This document shows positions 42,483 through 50,480 of a stretch of DNA of 64,000 nt, piece after piece; within the stretch, counting starts at the first letter, position 1; each line of letters begins with the position of its first letter. The notes beneath the pieces were generated by a model. It ran no database searches and was not told where the DNA came from. It saw nothing but the letters and a program-made list of their open reading frames with translations. The position numbers were made by a program, and so were the translations under genes. Origin of the DNA: Thermohalobaculum sp039805905 (GTDB taxonomy: Bacteria > Pseudomonadota > Alphaproteobacteria > Rhodobacterales > Rhodobacteraceae); the NCBI GenBank assembly GCA_039805905.1, contig JBDIVM010000002.1, positions 744,001-808,000 of the forward strand. Reading direction: 5' to 3'.

Positions 42483-42920
42483 TCAGACCGGCCCGACGTC
42501 CCAGAGGGCGCGGATCTCCTGCGGCATGGTACGGCGCATGTCCTCGATCTCGCCGGCCGAGACATGCAGCCGCATCACGTCGATCACCTCGCGGAAGGCT
42601 GCATCGGCGTCGAAGTCCGGGTCGTCCGGGAATGCGGACCGGACGCCGGCCAGAAACTCGTCGATGCTCCGGACCTTGTGCGGTGCGGCCGCGGGGCGCC
42701 AGCCTTCGTAAAAGACCCCACGCATGAGCATCGGCAGCTGGGCGCTGAACTGCGCACACTCGCTGACCGGCAGGCGGTCGCGCAGCGCATGCAGGCAGGC
42801 ACGCAGCAGCCGATAGGCCTTCTGCCGGTCATCCCACCCCATGCGGGAGGTGATCTCGTGCAGCCAGGCGTTGGTGGCGTGGATGGTCTCGTCGAAGACG
42901 GAGAGGCCGGTCGTGCTCAT
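42483..42920 (-). CDS. DUF2267 protein, 145 aa
   Basis: 145 residues. The N-terminal half is helical with RQKAYRLLRACLHALRDRLPVSECAQFSAQLPMLMRGVFYEGW, the DUF2267 signature. The C-terminal half (DADAAFREVIDVMRLHVSAGEIEDM) resembles the second half of this family. Its function is unknown; relatives occur in stress and hypoxia clusters of alphaproteobacteria. It lies divergent from groEL, with FNR-type boxes between. Confidence 0.85.
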   Translation of the reverse strand: MSTTGLSVFDETIHATNAWLHEITSRMGWDDRQKAYRLLRACLHALRDRLPVSECAQFSAQLPMLMRGVFYEGWRPAAAPHKVRSIDEFLAGVRSAFPDDPDFDADAAFREVIDVMRLHVSAGEIEDMRRTMPQEIRALWDVGPV

Positions 42921-42992
42921 GGCAGGACTTCCTTCCCGGACGGTTCCGGTTTCGGTGTCCTGACATTCTGCCCCGTCGCGGCGCCGCGGGCG

Positions 42993-43006
42993 CTGATCCA
43001 GGTCAA
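42993..43006 (-). promoter_or_regulatory. Weaker FNR-type box B' (DUF2267 gene)
   Basis: CTGATCCAGGTCAA differs from TTGAT-N4-ATCAA at two positions. Its centre (42999.5) is about 33-34 bp from a weak AGAATG/GAATGT on the minus strand, so it could serve the DUF2267 gene. Confidence 0.5.
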
Positions 43007-43020
43007 TTCGTGCTCCCGGT

Positions 43021-43034
43021 TTGATACCTGTCAA
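43021..43034 (+). promoter_or_regulatory. FNR-type box B (groEL paralogue)
   Basis: TTGATACCTGTCAA matches TTGAT-N4-ATCAA with one mismatch. It is 88 bp before the groEL ATG and its centre is 28 bp from box B'. The predicted -10 (CAAGGT at 43057-43062) keeps only the A2 and T6 positions, so the promoter is weak or needs activation. Confidence 0.7.
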
Positions 43035-43121
43035 TGCGCTGGATCGTCGGCCACGCCAAGGTGCCGCACGGATCGGGCAATCGATCCACCCCGCCCGGAT
43101 AGTCAGATTGCGAGAGCCGAC

Positions 43122-44744
43122 ATGCCCTACAAGCAAATCCTGTTCCGCTCGGCCGCACGCGAGAAGCTGCTGGCCGGCACCCGCGCGCTCGCGGACGCGG
43201 TCCGCGTGACGCTCGGGCCGAAATCGAAATCGGTGCTGATCCAGCGCAAATGGGGCACACCCCTTGTCTGCAACGATGGCGTGACCATCGCCAAGGAGAT
43301 CAAGCTGAAGGACCCCGAGGAGGATCTCGGCGCCCAGATGCTCCGGCAGGCTGCGGAAAAGACGGGCGACGCGGTCGGCGACGGAACCTCCACGGCCACG
43401 ATCCTGGCCCAGGCGCTCTTTTCCGAGGGACTGCGCAATGTCGTCGCCGGCGCCTCCGCAGTCGACATCCGGCGCGGCTTCGAGGCCGGACTCAAGGCCG
43501 CCGTCGAGGCGCTGCACGCACTGTCCCGGCCGGTCCGGACGCGCACGGAGAAGGCGCAGGTCGCGACGATTTCCGCCCACAACGACCCCTCGATCGGCGA
43601 AATGGTGGCCGAGGCGATGGACAAGGTTGGCGACGACGGCGCCATCACGGTCGAGGATTCGCGGACGACCGAAACGATCCTCGAACTGGTCGAGGGCATG
43701 CAGTTCGACCGTGGCTATATCTCGCCCTACTTCGTCACCGATGTCGAGGGGCTGACCTGCGAGCTCGAGAACGCCTACGTCCTCCTGCACGACAAGAAGC
43801 TCTCGAGCCTGCGTCCGCTGGTGCCTCTGCTCGAGGCCGTGGTGCAGCAGGCCGCGCCCCTCGTGGTGATCGCCGAAGACGTTGCCGACGAGGCACTGGC
43901 GACCCTTGTGGTCAACCGGCTTCGCGGCGGCATGAAGGTCGTCGCCGTGAAGGCGCCGGGATTCGGTGACAGGCGGCGGGCGATGCTCGAGGACATCGCG
44001 GTCCTGACCGGCGGGCAGCTGATCGCGGAGGAACTCGGTGTCGATCTCGAGCATGTCAGGATCGACCAGCTCGGCCGGGCGCGGCGCGTGGTGTCGACCA
44101 AGGACACGACGACGATCGTGGGCGGCGCCGGCCGGAAGTCCGAGATCGATGCGCGCATCCAGCAGATCAGGCTCCAGATCGAGGACGCCACCTCCGACTA
44201 CGACCGCGAGAAGCTCCAGGAGCGACTGGCGAAGCTCGCGGGCGGGGTTGCCGTGATCCGCGTCGGCGCGCCCACGGAAGCCGAGGTCAAGAGCCGCAAG
44301 GAGGCGCTCGACGACGCGATCAGTGCGACCAAGGCTGCGGTCGAGGAAGGTATCGTGCCGGGTGGCGGGCTCGCGCTCCTGCGCTGCATGGGCGCCGTCG
44401 AGGCGCTGGCCGAAAAAGCCGATGGCGACGAGCGCACCGGGCTGCAGATTCTCGCCCGCTCGCTCACCGCTCCGGCGCGCCAGATCGCCGAGAACTCCGC
44501 AGTCGATGGCGGCGTCGTGGTCGCACGGATGCGCGAGAGCACCGGTTCGCACGGCTTCGACGCGGCGCGCAACGTCTATGTCGATCTCGACGAGGCCGGG
44601 ATCATCGACCCCGCCAAGGTCGTGCGCACGGCGCTCGAGAACGCCGTCTCGGTCGCCGGCACGCTGCTCCTGACCGAGGCGACCATGACCGAAATCGAGG
44701 AGGAGGGCGACAAGGCGCCGGAGCGCGCGGCCGCGCAGTTCTGA
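43122..44744 (+). CDS. groEL: GroEL paralogue (chaperonin Cpn60)
   Basis: 540 residues. Equatorial ATP-site motifs are present: LADAVRVTLGPKSKSVLI, CNDGVTIAKEI, GDAVGDGTSTATILAQALF. The apical domain is FDRGYISPYFVTD and KAPGFGDRRRAMLEDIAVLTGG, and the C-terminal equatorial part includes GIVPGGGLALLR. The Gly-Gly-Met tail is missing; the protein ends APERAAAQF. There is no groES beside it, so it is a secondary GroEL that would use the main GroES or none. FNR-type box upstream. Confidence 0.93.
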   Translation: MPYKQILFRSAAREKLLAGTRALADAVRVTLGPKSKSVLIQRKWGTPLVCNDGVTIAKEIKLKDPEEDLGAQMLRQAAEKTGDAVGDGTSTATILAQALFSEGLRNVVAGASAVDIRRGFEAGLKAAVEALHALSRPVRTRTEKAQVATISAHNDPSIGEMVAEAMDKVGDDGAITVEDSRTTETILELVEGMQFDRGYISPYFVTDVEGLTCELENAYVLLHDKKLSSLRPLVPLLEAVVQQAAPLVVIAEDVADEALATLVVNRLRGGMKVVAVKAPGFGDRRRAMLEDIAVLTGGQLIAEELGVDLEHVRIDQLGRARRVVSTKDTTTIVGGAGRKSEIDARIQQIRLQIEDATSDYDREKLQERLAKLAGGVAVIRVGAPTEAEVKSRKEALDDAISATKAAVEEGIVPGGGLALLRCMGAVEALAEKADGDERTGLQILARSLTAPARQIAENSAVDGGVVVARMRESTGSHGFDAARNVYVDLDEAGIIDPAKVVRTALENAVSVAGTLLLTEATMTEIEEEGDKAPERAAAQF

Positions 44745-44767
44745 CCGCCTGGGCCCGGGCCACGCCT

Positions 44768-44785
44768 GCGTTCGCGGCTGAACGC
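44768..44785. terminator. Stem-loop between convergent groEL and pncA
   Basis: GCGTTC (44768-44773) pairs with GAACGC (44780-44785) around GCGGCT, 24 bp after the groEL stop and just before the pncA stop on the other strand. No T-tract on either side. Confidence 0.4.
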
Positions 44786-44794
44786 GGCCTGGCC

Positions 44795-45433
44795 TCAGCC
44801 GACTTGCTCCGAGCGGCAGCGGAGCACGCCTGCCCGCGCGAATGCGCTCATGGTGTCGGCGATCGACCCGCCGACACCGATTGCGCGGCAGGCGTCCTCG
44901 ACCACCACCACCTCGAACCCGCTCCGGCGCGCATCCTCGGCCGAATAGCGAACGCAAAAGTCGAGCGCGAGGCCACAGAGGAAGACCCGCCGGAACCCGC
45001 GCTCGCGGAGATAGCCGCCAAGCCCGGTCGGCGTGCGGCGGTCGTTTTCGAAGAAGGCCGAATAGGAATCGATCGCCGCGTCGCAGCCCTTGCGCAGGAC
45101 GAGCCCGGCGTGGCGCACGTTCAGCGCCGGATGGAACGCTGCGCCCGGGGAACCCTGCACGCAGTGGTCCGGCCAGAGGATCTGAGGTCCGTAGGGCGCC
45201 TCGATCGTCTCCATGGGCCTGCGCCCCGGATGCGACGAGGCGAAGGACAGATGCCCGGCCGGGTGCCAGTCCTGCGTCAGGACGACATGGCGGAACTGCA
45301 CCGCCAGCCGGTTGATCGGCTCCACCACCTCGTCGCCGGACGGCACCGCCAGGGCGCCGCCGGGGCAGAAGTCGTTCTGCACGTCGACGGCCAGGAGCAC
45401 GTCGCCCGTCCCGACCCTGATCGGGTCCGTCAT
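44795..45433 (-). CDS. pncA: Nicotinamidase (PncA-type isochorismatase family)
   Basis: 212 residues. Catalytic triad visible: Asp in AVDVQNDFCPGGALAVP, Lys in VLRKGCDAAIDSYSAF and Cys in GLALDFCVRYSAEDA. Metal ligands are in LTQDWHPAGHLSF. It hydrolyses nicotinamide to nicotinate, feeding the PncB gene that overlaps it (ATGA). With PRPP synthetase nearby it forms a salvage route to NAD. Confidence 0.92.
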   Translation of the reverse strand: MTDPIRVGTGDVLLAVDVQNDFCPGGALAVPSGDEVVEPINRLAVQFRHVVLTQDWHPAGHLSFASSHPGRRPMETIEAPYGPQILWPDHCVQGSPGAAFHPALNVRHAGLVLRKGCDAAIDSYSAFFENDRRTPTGLGGYLRERGFRRVFLCGLALDFCVRYSAEDARRSGFEVVVVEDACRAIGVGGSIADTMSAFARAGVLRCRSEQVG

Positions 45434-46788
45434 CCCTGCCCTCCCTCGCTGTCATCAGTGCGGCAGTCGACCTCGCGCGCGAGATCGTGCAGCGCGTCGC
45501 TCACCGTGACCTGGCAGGTCGCGCCCGGCTCGAGCCTCTGCAGCGGATCGGGGAGCCAGGCGAGCTCCGCCTCGGCATGCGCCCGGATTTCGGCCAGCGA
45601 GGGCACCGGCCCGAGGCGCCGGCCGCCCCGCATCACCGGCCGGATCAGGGGCGTGCCCGGCCACGCGTCGGTCTCGAGCGAGAGCACGTCGCCCGCGATC
45701 CGCCTGTCCGGCCCGAAGCATCGCCACACCTGCTTGCGCCCCGGCCAGGTCGCCTTTCCGGCCGAGCGCTTTCGCCTTGGCCGCCCGGCATATTCCTGCA
45801 GCTTGTAGGCGCAGTCGAGCACGGCGACGTCCGAGGACGTGGTCAGGCTCGAGCCGATGCCGAACCCGCCGATCGGCGCACCGTCGCGGACCAGGGCGGC
45901 GATCCGGTCCTCGTCGAGCCCGCCGCTGGCGAAGATCGCCACATCGGCAAGTCCGGCCGCATCGAGGATCGCCCGGACACTCCGTGACAGCGCGCCGAGA
46001 TCGCCGCTGTCGATCCGCACGCCCGCCACCCGGATACCGGCCGCCTCGAGCCGTGGTGCGAGCGCCGCAACCTTCCGTGCGCCTGCCTCGGTATCATAGG
46101 TGTCGATCAGCAGCACCAGCCCCTCGGGGCGCGCCCGCGCAAAGCTCTCGAAGGCGGCGCTCTCGTCATCGAAGGTCTGAACGAAGGAGTGGGCCATGGT
46201 GCCGTAGGCAGGCACCCCGAACTCGCGGCTTGCCAGCACCGTCGCGCTGCCGGCAAAACCGGCGATATGGCTTGCCCGGGCAGCCAGCACGCCGGCTTCG
46301 GCGCCGTGTGCGCGCCGGAGCCCGAAATCGACCAGCAGTCTTCCGGGTGCGGCCAGGACCATCCGCGCCGCCTTCGAGGCGATGAGGGTCTGGAAGTGCA
46401 GGAGGTTGATGATCCGGGTCTCGACATACTGCGCCTCCGGCAGGGGCGCGGTGATGCGGAGAATCGGCTCGTCGGCGAAGAACACGGTCCCCTCGGGCAT
46501 CGCATGCACGTCGCCGGTGAACCGGAACCCGGCGAGATAGTCGATGAGAGCCGGGCTGAAGCGACCCGAGTCCCTGAGCCAGTCGAGTTCTCCGGGCGAC
46601 ACGCGGACGTTCTCGAGAAATTCCAGCACCTGCGCGAGCCCCGCCGCCATCAGGAACCCGCGCCGGGTCGGCAGCCTGCGGCAGAAGAACTCGAACACGG
46701 CCGTATCGGTGCGATCCTGCTCGATATAGGCCTGCATCATCGCGAGCTCGTAGAGATCGGTCAGCAGGAAGCTCGTCGCGGGGTCCAT
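45430..46788 (-). CDS. pncB: Nicotinate phosphoribosyltransferase
   Basis: 452 residues. The N-terminus TDLYELAMMQAYIE, EFFCRRLPTRRGFL, DFGLRRAHGAEAGVLAARASHIAGFAGSATVLA, and the active-site VLLIDTYDTEAGARK and RIDSGDLGALSRSVR match the NAPRT family, which makes nicotinate mononucleotide from nicotinate and PRPP with ATP. Its stop overlaps the pncA start. It is upstream in the pncB-pncA operon, and its product needs PRPP, made by the neighbouring synthetase. Confidence 0.92.
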   Translation of the reverse strand: MDPATSFLLTDLYELAMMQAYIEQDRTDTAVFEFFCRRLPTRRGFLMAAGLAQVLEFLENVRVSPGELDWLRDSGRFSPALIDYLAGFRFTGDVHAMPEGTVFFADEPILRITAPLPEAQYVETRIINLLHFQTLIASKAARMVLAAPGRLLVDFGLRRAHGAEAGVLAARASHIAGFAGSATVLASREFGVPAYGTMAHSFVQTFDDESAAFESFARARPEGLVLLIDTYDTEAGARKVAALAPRLEAAGIRVAGVRIDSGDLGALSRSVRAILDAAGLADVAIFASGGLDEDRIAALVRDGAPIGGFGIGSSLTTSSDVAVLDCAYKLQEYAGRPRRKRSAGKATWPGRKQVWRCFGPDRRIAGDVLSLETDAWPGTPLIRPVMRGGRRLGPVPSLAEIRAHAEAELAWLPDPLQRLEPGATCQVTVSDALHDLAREVDCRTDDSEGGQG

Positions 46789-46965
46789 CGGCAGGGCTCC
46801 GTTGTCGCGCCGGCACCGGATTGCTCGTGTCTGTCAGGCGAAGCGGCGCGGCGGGAACGGGTCATGGCGCCGTCAGTGTGCCCTGACTCACCGGAACAGA
46901 TCACTCGCCGGCACCTTTGGCAACGGCGCTTCGCGCGGCAGAACACCGCGGCGAGGGCGGTCTAC

Positions 46966-46979
46966 TTGATTCCGGTCAA
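46966..46979. promoter_or_regulatory. FNR-type box C (between pncB and the APH-like kinase)
   Basis: TTGATTCCGGTCAA matches TTGAT-N4-ATCAA with one mismatch. It is 54 bp before the APH-like ATG and 178 bp from the pncB ATG. A weak TCCCAT (47003-47008) lies 33 bp away, the class II spacing, so the kinase gene is the more likely target. Confidence 0.65.
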
Positions 46980-47032
46980 TGTGACAGATGCGAGAATCCG
47001 GCTCCCATGCCGCAGGGAACCAGGAACAGGCC

Positions 47033-48118
47033 ATGCAATCCAGAGCGCCCCAGCCCGGAGCCGGCAATGCCGAGGTGCCGCTGACAGCGAAGGTCGCGTT
47101 CCTGTCTGCCCCCGGAACCTACGCCGATGCACGCGACCTCGCGGTGCGCGAGACGCATATGGCCTGGGTGTTCCTCGCGGGCGACCGAGTCTACAAGCTG
47201 AAGAAGCCCGTGCGCTACCCGTTCCTCGACTACGAGACGATCGAGGCGCGGCGGCATGTCTGCGCCGAGGAAGTCAGGCTCAACCGGCGGCTTGCGCCCG
47301 ACATCTACCTCGGGGTCAGCCGCCTGACTGTCGGCGCAGACGATACGCTCGCGATCGACGGCAACGGACGGACCGTCGACTGGCTCGTGGTCATGCGCCG
47401 CCTGCCCGATGCGCTCCTGCTCGATCACGCGATCGCCGCGGGGACCGCAACGCCTGCGGCGATCGAGGCGGTCGCCGACCGGCTGAGCGCCTTCTACACC
47501 ATGCTCGAGCCGGCCGAGATCGACCCGGGCGCCTATGTCTCGCGATTTCTGCGCACGCTCTCCGACAGCCTGCATGTGTTCACGGCGGGCACTTTCGGCC
47601 AGACCGGTGCGCACGGCGCGACGATCGTCCACCGGCTCGAGGCGCTGCTGGCGGGAAACCCGGCACTCCTGATCGACCGGGTTGACGAGCGCCGGATCGT
47701 CGAGGGTCACGGCGACCTTCGCCCCGAGCATGTCTGCCTGAGCGACCCGCCGGTCATGATCGACTGCCTCGAATTCTCGCGCGAGCTGCGTCTCGTGGAT
47801 CCCTTCGACGAGCTTGCCTTTCTCGGGATGGAGTGCGCCGTGCTCGGTGCCGATTGGGTGCGCACGACACTCCTGGGACGGTGCGTTGAGCGCCTCGGCG
47901 ACTCGCCGCCGGACAGGCTGCTCGCCTTCTATACCGCCTTCCGCGCCTGCCTGCGCGCGCGCCAGTCCCTTGCCCATCTCCTCGAGCCTGAGGTCCGGAC
48001 GCCCGCAAAATGGATTCCCCTGGCCGAAAGCTATCTCCACGAGGCCGATGCGGCGCTCCTCAGCTCCCGTCCCCCAGCAGCTCGACCAGCGAGCGATCCT
48101 CGTGAAGGCACAGGATAG
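47033..48118 (+). CDS. APH/COG2187-type phosphotransferase-fold protein
   Basis: About 361 residues. N-lobe Lys in RVYKLKKPVRYPFLDY, then a catalytic loop HGDLRPEHVCL (HGD with Arg instead of the usual His/Asn set) and a DFG-like MIDCLEFSRELRLVDPFDELAFL. This is the aminoglycoside-phosphotransferase-like domain of COG2187; the ATP-binding AAA partner seen in fused relatives is absent. Substrate unknown. Its 3' end overlaps the prs gene by 59 bp on the opposite strand. Confidence 0.78.
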   Translation: MQSRAPQPGAGNAEVPLTAKVAFLSAPGTYADARDLAVRETHMAWVFLAGDRVYKLKKPVRYPFLDYETIEARRHVCAEEVRLNRRLAPDIYLGVSRLTVGADDTLAIDGNGRTVDWLVVMRRLPDALLLDHAIAAGTATPAAIEAVADRLSAFYTMLEPAEIDPGAYVSRFLRTLSDSLHVFTAGTFGQTGAHGATIVHRLEALLAGNPALLIDRVDERRIVEGHGDLRPEHVCLSDPPVMIDCLEFSRELRLVDPFDELAFLGMECAVLGADWVRTTLLGRCVERLGDSPPDRLLAFYTAFRACLRARQSLAHLLEPEVRTPAKWIPLAESYLHEADAALLSSRPPAARPASDPREGTG

Positions 48119-49037
48119 CCTCCGCCAGCAGCGGTGCCGCGCTGACGGCTTCGATGCGGTGCCGGGCGAGCCCGGACGGGAGGCGGAAGGGAGGAACGCT
48201 GTCGGTGACGAGCCAGCGGTCGATCTCCGGACGCATCACGACCTCGGCCGCAGTGCCGGTGAAGAGCCCGTGGGCAGCGACCGCGATGACCGCCTTCGCC
48301 CCGTGCCCGCGCAGCGCCTGCGCCGCCCGCAGCATCGTGCCGCCGCTGCTGATCAGGTCATCGACGACCAGTGCGCTCGCCCCTGCCACTTCACCGACCA
48401 TCAGATCGCCGCTGACCACCCCGGCGCTCCGCCGCTTTTCCATGAACGCGGAACCGACCGCGCACCCGAGCCGGAACTCAAGCATCTCGCGGAAGAGCTG
48501 GGCGCGCTTCACACCACCCGGATCGGGTGATGCCACGGCGACGGGGACATCGCGCAGGTCCGGCAGCAGATACTCGATGAACAACCGGCGTGTGTCGAGA
48601 TGCCAGGCGGGGATCCGGAACGCATTCTGGAAGGCGACGATGTTGTGCACGTCCAGCGTCACCACCGCGTCCGCGCCCGCTGCCTCGAACATCTCCGCAA
48701 CATAGCGCGTCGAGACCGGATCGCGCGGTTTGGTCTGCCGGTCCTTGCGGGCATAGGCGAGATACGGGCTGACGGCGGTGATCCGACGGGCGCCGCCGTC
48801 GCGCAGCGCGCCAATGAAGAACAGCAGCCGCACGAGCTTGTCGTTCGCGCTCCGGCCGGGTTCGCCGTGGAGGCTCTGGATCACGAACACGTCCGCGCCG
48901 CGCACGCTGACGAGGGGTCGTGCCTTGTGCTCGCCATCCTCGAACTCGCGCTCCTCGTGAGGCGACAGCGTCAGCCCGAGCCGGCGCGCGACCGGCTCGC
49001 CGAGATAGCGGCTGGCGTCGAGGGCGAAGAGCCTCAT
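48060..49037 (-). CDS. prs: Divergent ribose-phosphate pyrophosphokinase (PRPP synthetase)
   Basis: 325 residues. N-terminal EDGEHKARPLVSVRGADVFVIQSLHG, then RITAVSPYLAYARKDRQTKPRDPVSTRYVAEMFEAAGAD (ATP/ribose-phosphate region) and VVTLDVHN. The PRPP loop reads ALVVDDLISSGGTM (canonical DDMIDTGGT). It is not the usual Prs of the genome, which should be longer-lived and closer to consensus, but a paralogue of the archaeal-like type. RBS GGAGGATTC before ATG 49037; FNR-type box D precedes it. Confidence 0.85.
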   Translation of the reverse strand: MRLFALDASRYLGEPVARRLGLTLSPHEEREFEDGEHKARPLVSVRGADVFVIQSLHGEPGRSANDKLVRLLFFIGALRDGGARRITAVSPYLAYARKDRQTKPRDPVSTRYVAEMFEAAGADAVVTLDVHNIVAFQNAFRIPAWHLDTRRLFIEYLLPDLRDVPVAVASPDPGGVKRAQLFREMLEFRLGCAVGSAFMEKRRSAGVVSGDLMVGEVAGASALVVDDLISSGGTMLRAAQALRGHGAKAVIAVAAHGLFTGTAAEVVMRPEIDRWLVTDSVPPFRLPSGLARHRIEAVSAAPLLAEAILCLHEDRSLVELLGDGS

Positions 49038-49083
49038 GGCGAATCCTCCGAGCGCATCATCTTGCCATGCGACCGGTTCGGCC

Positions 49084-49097
49084 TTGATGCCCGTCAA
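49084..49097 (-). promoter_or_regulatory. FNR-type box D (prs)
   Basis: TTGATGCCCGTCAA matches TTGAT-N4-ATCAA with one mismatch. Its centre (49090.5) is exactly 32 bp from the centre of GATGAT (-10-like, minus strand, 49061-49056), giving a start about 49049, 12 nt before the prs ATG. Confidence 0.75.
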
Positions 49098-49245
49098 TGC
49101 GTGCGCCGGACCGATGCCCGCCGGCCGGCATTGCGGGCGGCATCGAGACTATGGCAATGCTGTCGGCAATGCGCGGACGGTGCCCACGCAACTAACGGAC
49201 ATCCGGGCGTGGCGCCGAGAGATCGGCTCGGGACGGGAGGGCGGC

Positions 49246-50280
49246 ATGAAGTTTCACCTTGCGATCAACATGGAACGCATGGATGCGGGCGCGGACATGC
49301 GCGAGGTGGAACGGCACACCCTTGCGATGGTGCAGATGGCGGAGCGCGGCGGGTTCACGGTCGCCTGGGCGGCCGAGCACCATGCCCTCGAAATGACCAT
49401 CGCACCCAATCCGATGCAGATCCTGACATGGTGGGCGGCGCATACGGACACGATCCGGCTCGGCTCGGCCGTGGTGGTTGCGCCCTATACCAACCCCATC
49501 CGGGCGGCCGGCGAGGCGGCATTGCTCGACCTCTACAGCGGCGGGCGGCTCGAGTTCGGCATCGGTTCCGGCGCCTACCAGCGCGAGTTCGACCGCATGC
49601 GTCCGGGGCTGAAGCAGACGGACGCCTGGCGTTACATGCAGGAGCTTCTGCCCGCGGTGCGTGCGCTGTGGACCGGGGACTATGCGCATGAGGGCGAGTT
49701 CTGGCGCTTCCCCGCCGCCACATCGGTGCCGAAACCCCTGCAGGCCGAGGTGCCCGTCTGGGTGGCCGCCCGTTCGCCGGGAACCTACGACTATGCCGTC
49801 GAACAGGGCTGCAACATCATGTCCTGGCCGCTGACCCGGCCGATGTCCGAGGCCGAGCTCTACAAGGCGCGGCTCGACGAGGCGCTGGCGAAGCATCCCG
49901 GCAGGAGGCGCCCGGTCTTTGCGATGATGCGCCACACCGCGCTCTACGACCGCAAGGCGGACTGGGAGGTCCCGGTGCGCGCCGCGCAGCGCCAGCTTGG
50001 CCAGTTCGAGAACCTGTTCAAGAACCTCGGTGACGTCGCCAACGGGTTCCCGAAGGAAGCCGATCTCGCCGCGATCGGCAACCGGGCGGAATACGACCCG
50101 AAGATGCTGAGCACCAACCTGATGTTCGGCACGCCCGACGAGGTGATTGCCAAGCTCAAGCCGTACGAGGCGCTCGGCGTCGACGCCTTCATCTATTACG
50201 CGAGCCTCGGCCTCGGCATGGCCGAACAGAAGCGCTCGCTCGAGCTCTTCTGCAGCGAGGTCGTTCCGGCATTCCGCTGA
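49246..50280 (+). CDS. LLM-class flavin-dependent oxidoreductase (luciferase-like)
   Basis: 344 residues. TIM-barrel flavin monooxygenase: FTVAWAAEHHALEMTIAPNP, RLGSAVVVAPYTNPIRAAGEAALLDLYSGGRLEFGIGSG and VWVAARSPGTYDYA are typical. It uses reduced FMN and O2; substrate unknown. RBS GGGAGG precedes ATG 49246. A strong terminator follows 109 bp after the stop, so it is not co-transcribed with the ABC transporter downstream. Confidence 0.88.
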   Translation: MKFHLAINMERMDAGADMREVERHTLAMVQMAERGGFTVAWAAEHHALEMTIAPNPMQILTWWAAHTDTIRLGSAVVVAPYTNPIRAAGEAALLDLYSGGRLEFGIGSGAYQREFDRMRPGLKQTDAWRYMQELLPAVRALWTGDYAHEGEFWRFPAATSVPKPLQAEVPVWVAARSPGTYDYAVEQGCNIMSWPLTRPMSEAELYKARLDEALAKHPGRRRPVFAMMRHTALYDRKADWEVPVRAAQRQLGQFENLFKNLGDVANGFPKEADLAAIGNRAEYDPKMLSTNLMFGTPDEVIAKLKPYEALGVDAFIYYASLGLGMAEQKRSLELFCSEVVPAFR

Positions 50281-50388
50281 ACCGGCGAGGCACCGGCCTG
50301 ACCAGCCATGCTCGGGTCCCTGGACATGTCGACCTGCGCCGATCTTGCCCGTGGCGGGAATTGCAGATCGGCGACCCGGAAAGGAAAG

Positions 50389-50419
50389 CGGCCGCCCCTG
50401 TCAGTCGGGGCGGCCGTTT
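50389..50419 (+). terminator. Strong Rho-independent-type terminator of the LLM gene
   Basis: CGGCCGCCCC (50389-50398) and GGGGCGGCCG (50407-50416) form a perfect 10-bp stem with an 8-nt loop, followed by TTT. Confidence 0.75.
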
Positions 50420-50440
50420 ACGCTACGCACACAGCACACT

Positions 50441-50480
50441 TCTGTCGCAGGCAAGAGGGGATGGAGAACCCTGCGACAGA
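50441..50480. repeat. 11-bp perfect inverted repeat with 18-bp spacer
   Basis: TCTGTCGCAGG (50441-50451) and CCTGCGACAGA (50470-50480) are exact reverse complements. It lies after the LLM terminator and is not explained by a gene; it could be an RNA stem or a protein-binding site. Confidence 0.7.

Noticed and set aside
42483..45455. A 990-codon minus-strand open frame across groEL and DUF2267
   Set aside because: Antisense of groEL; only its part 42483-42920 codes for a real protein (DUF2267).
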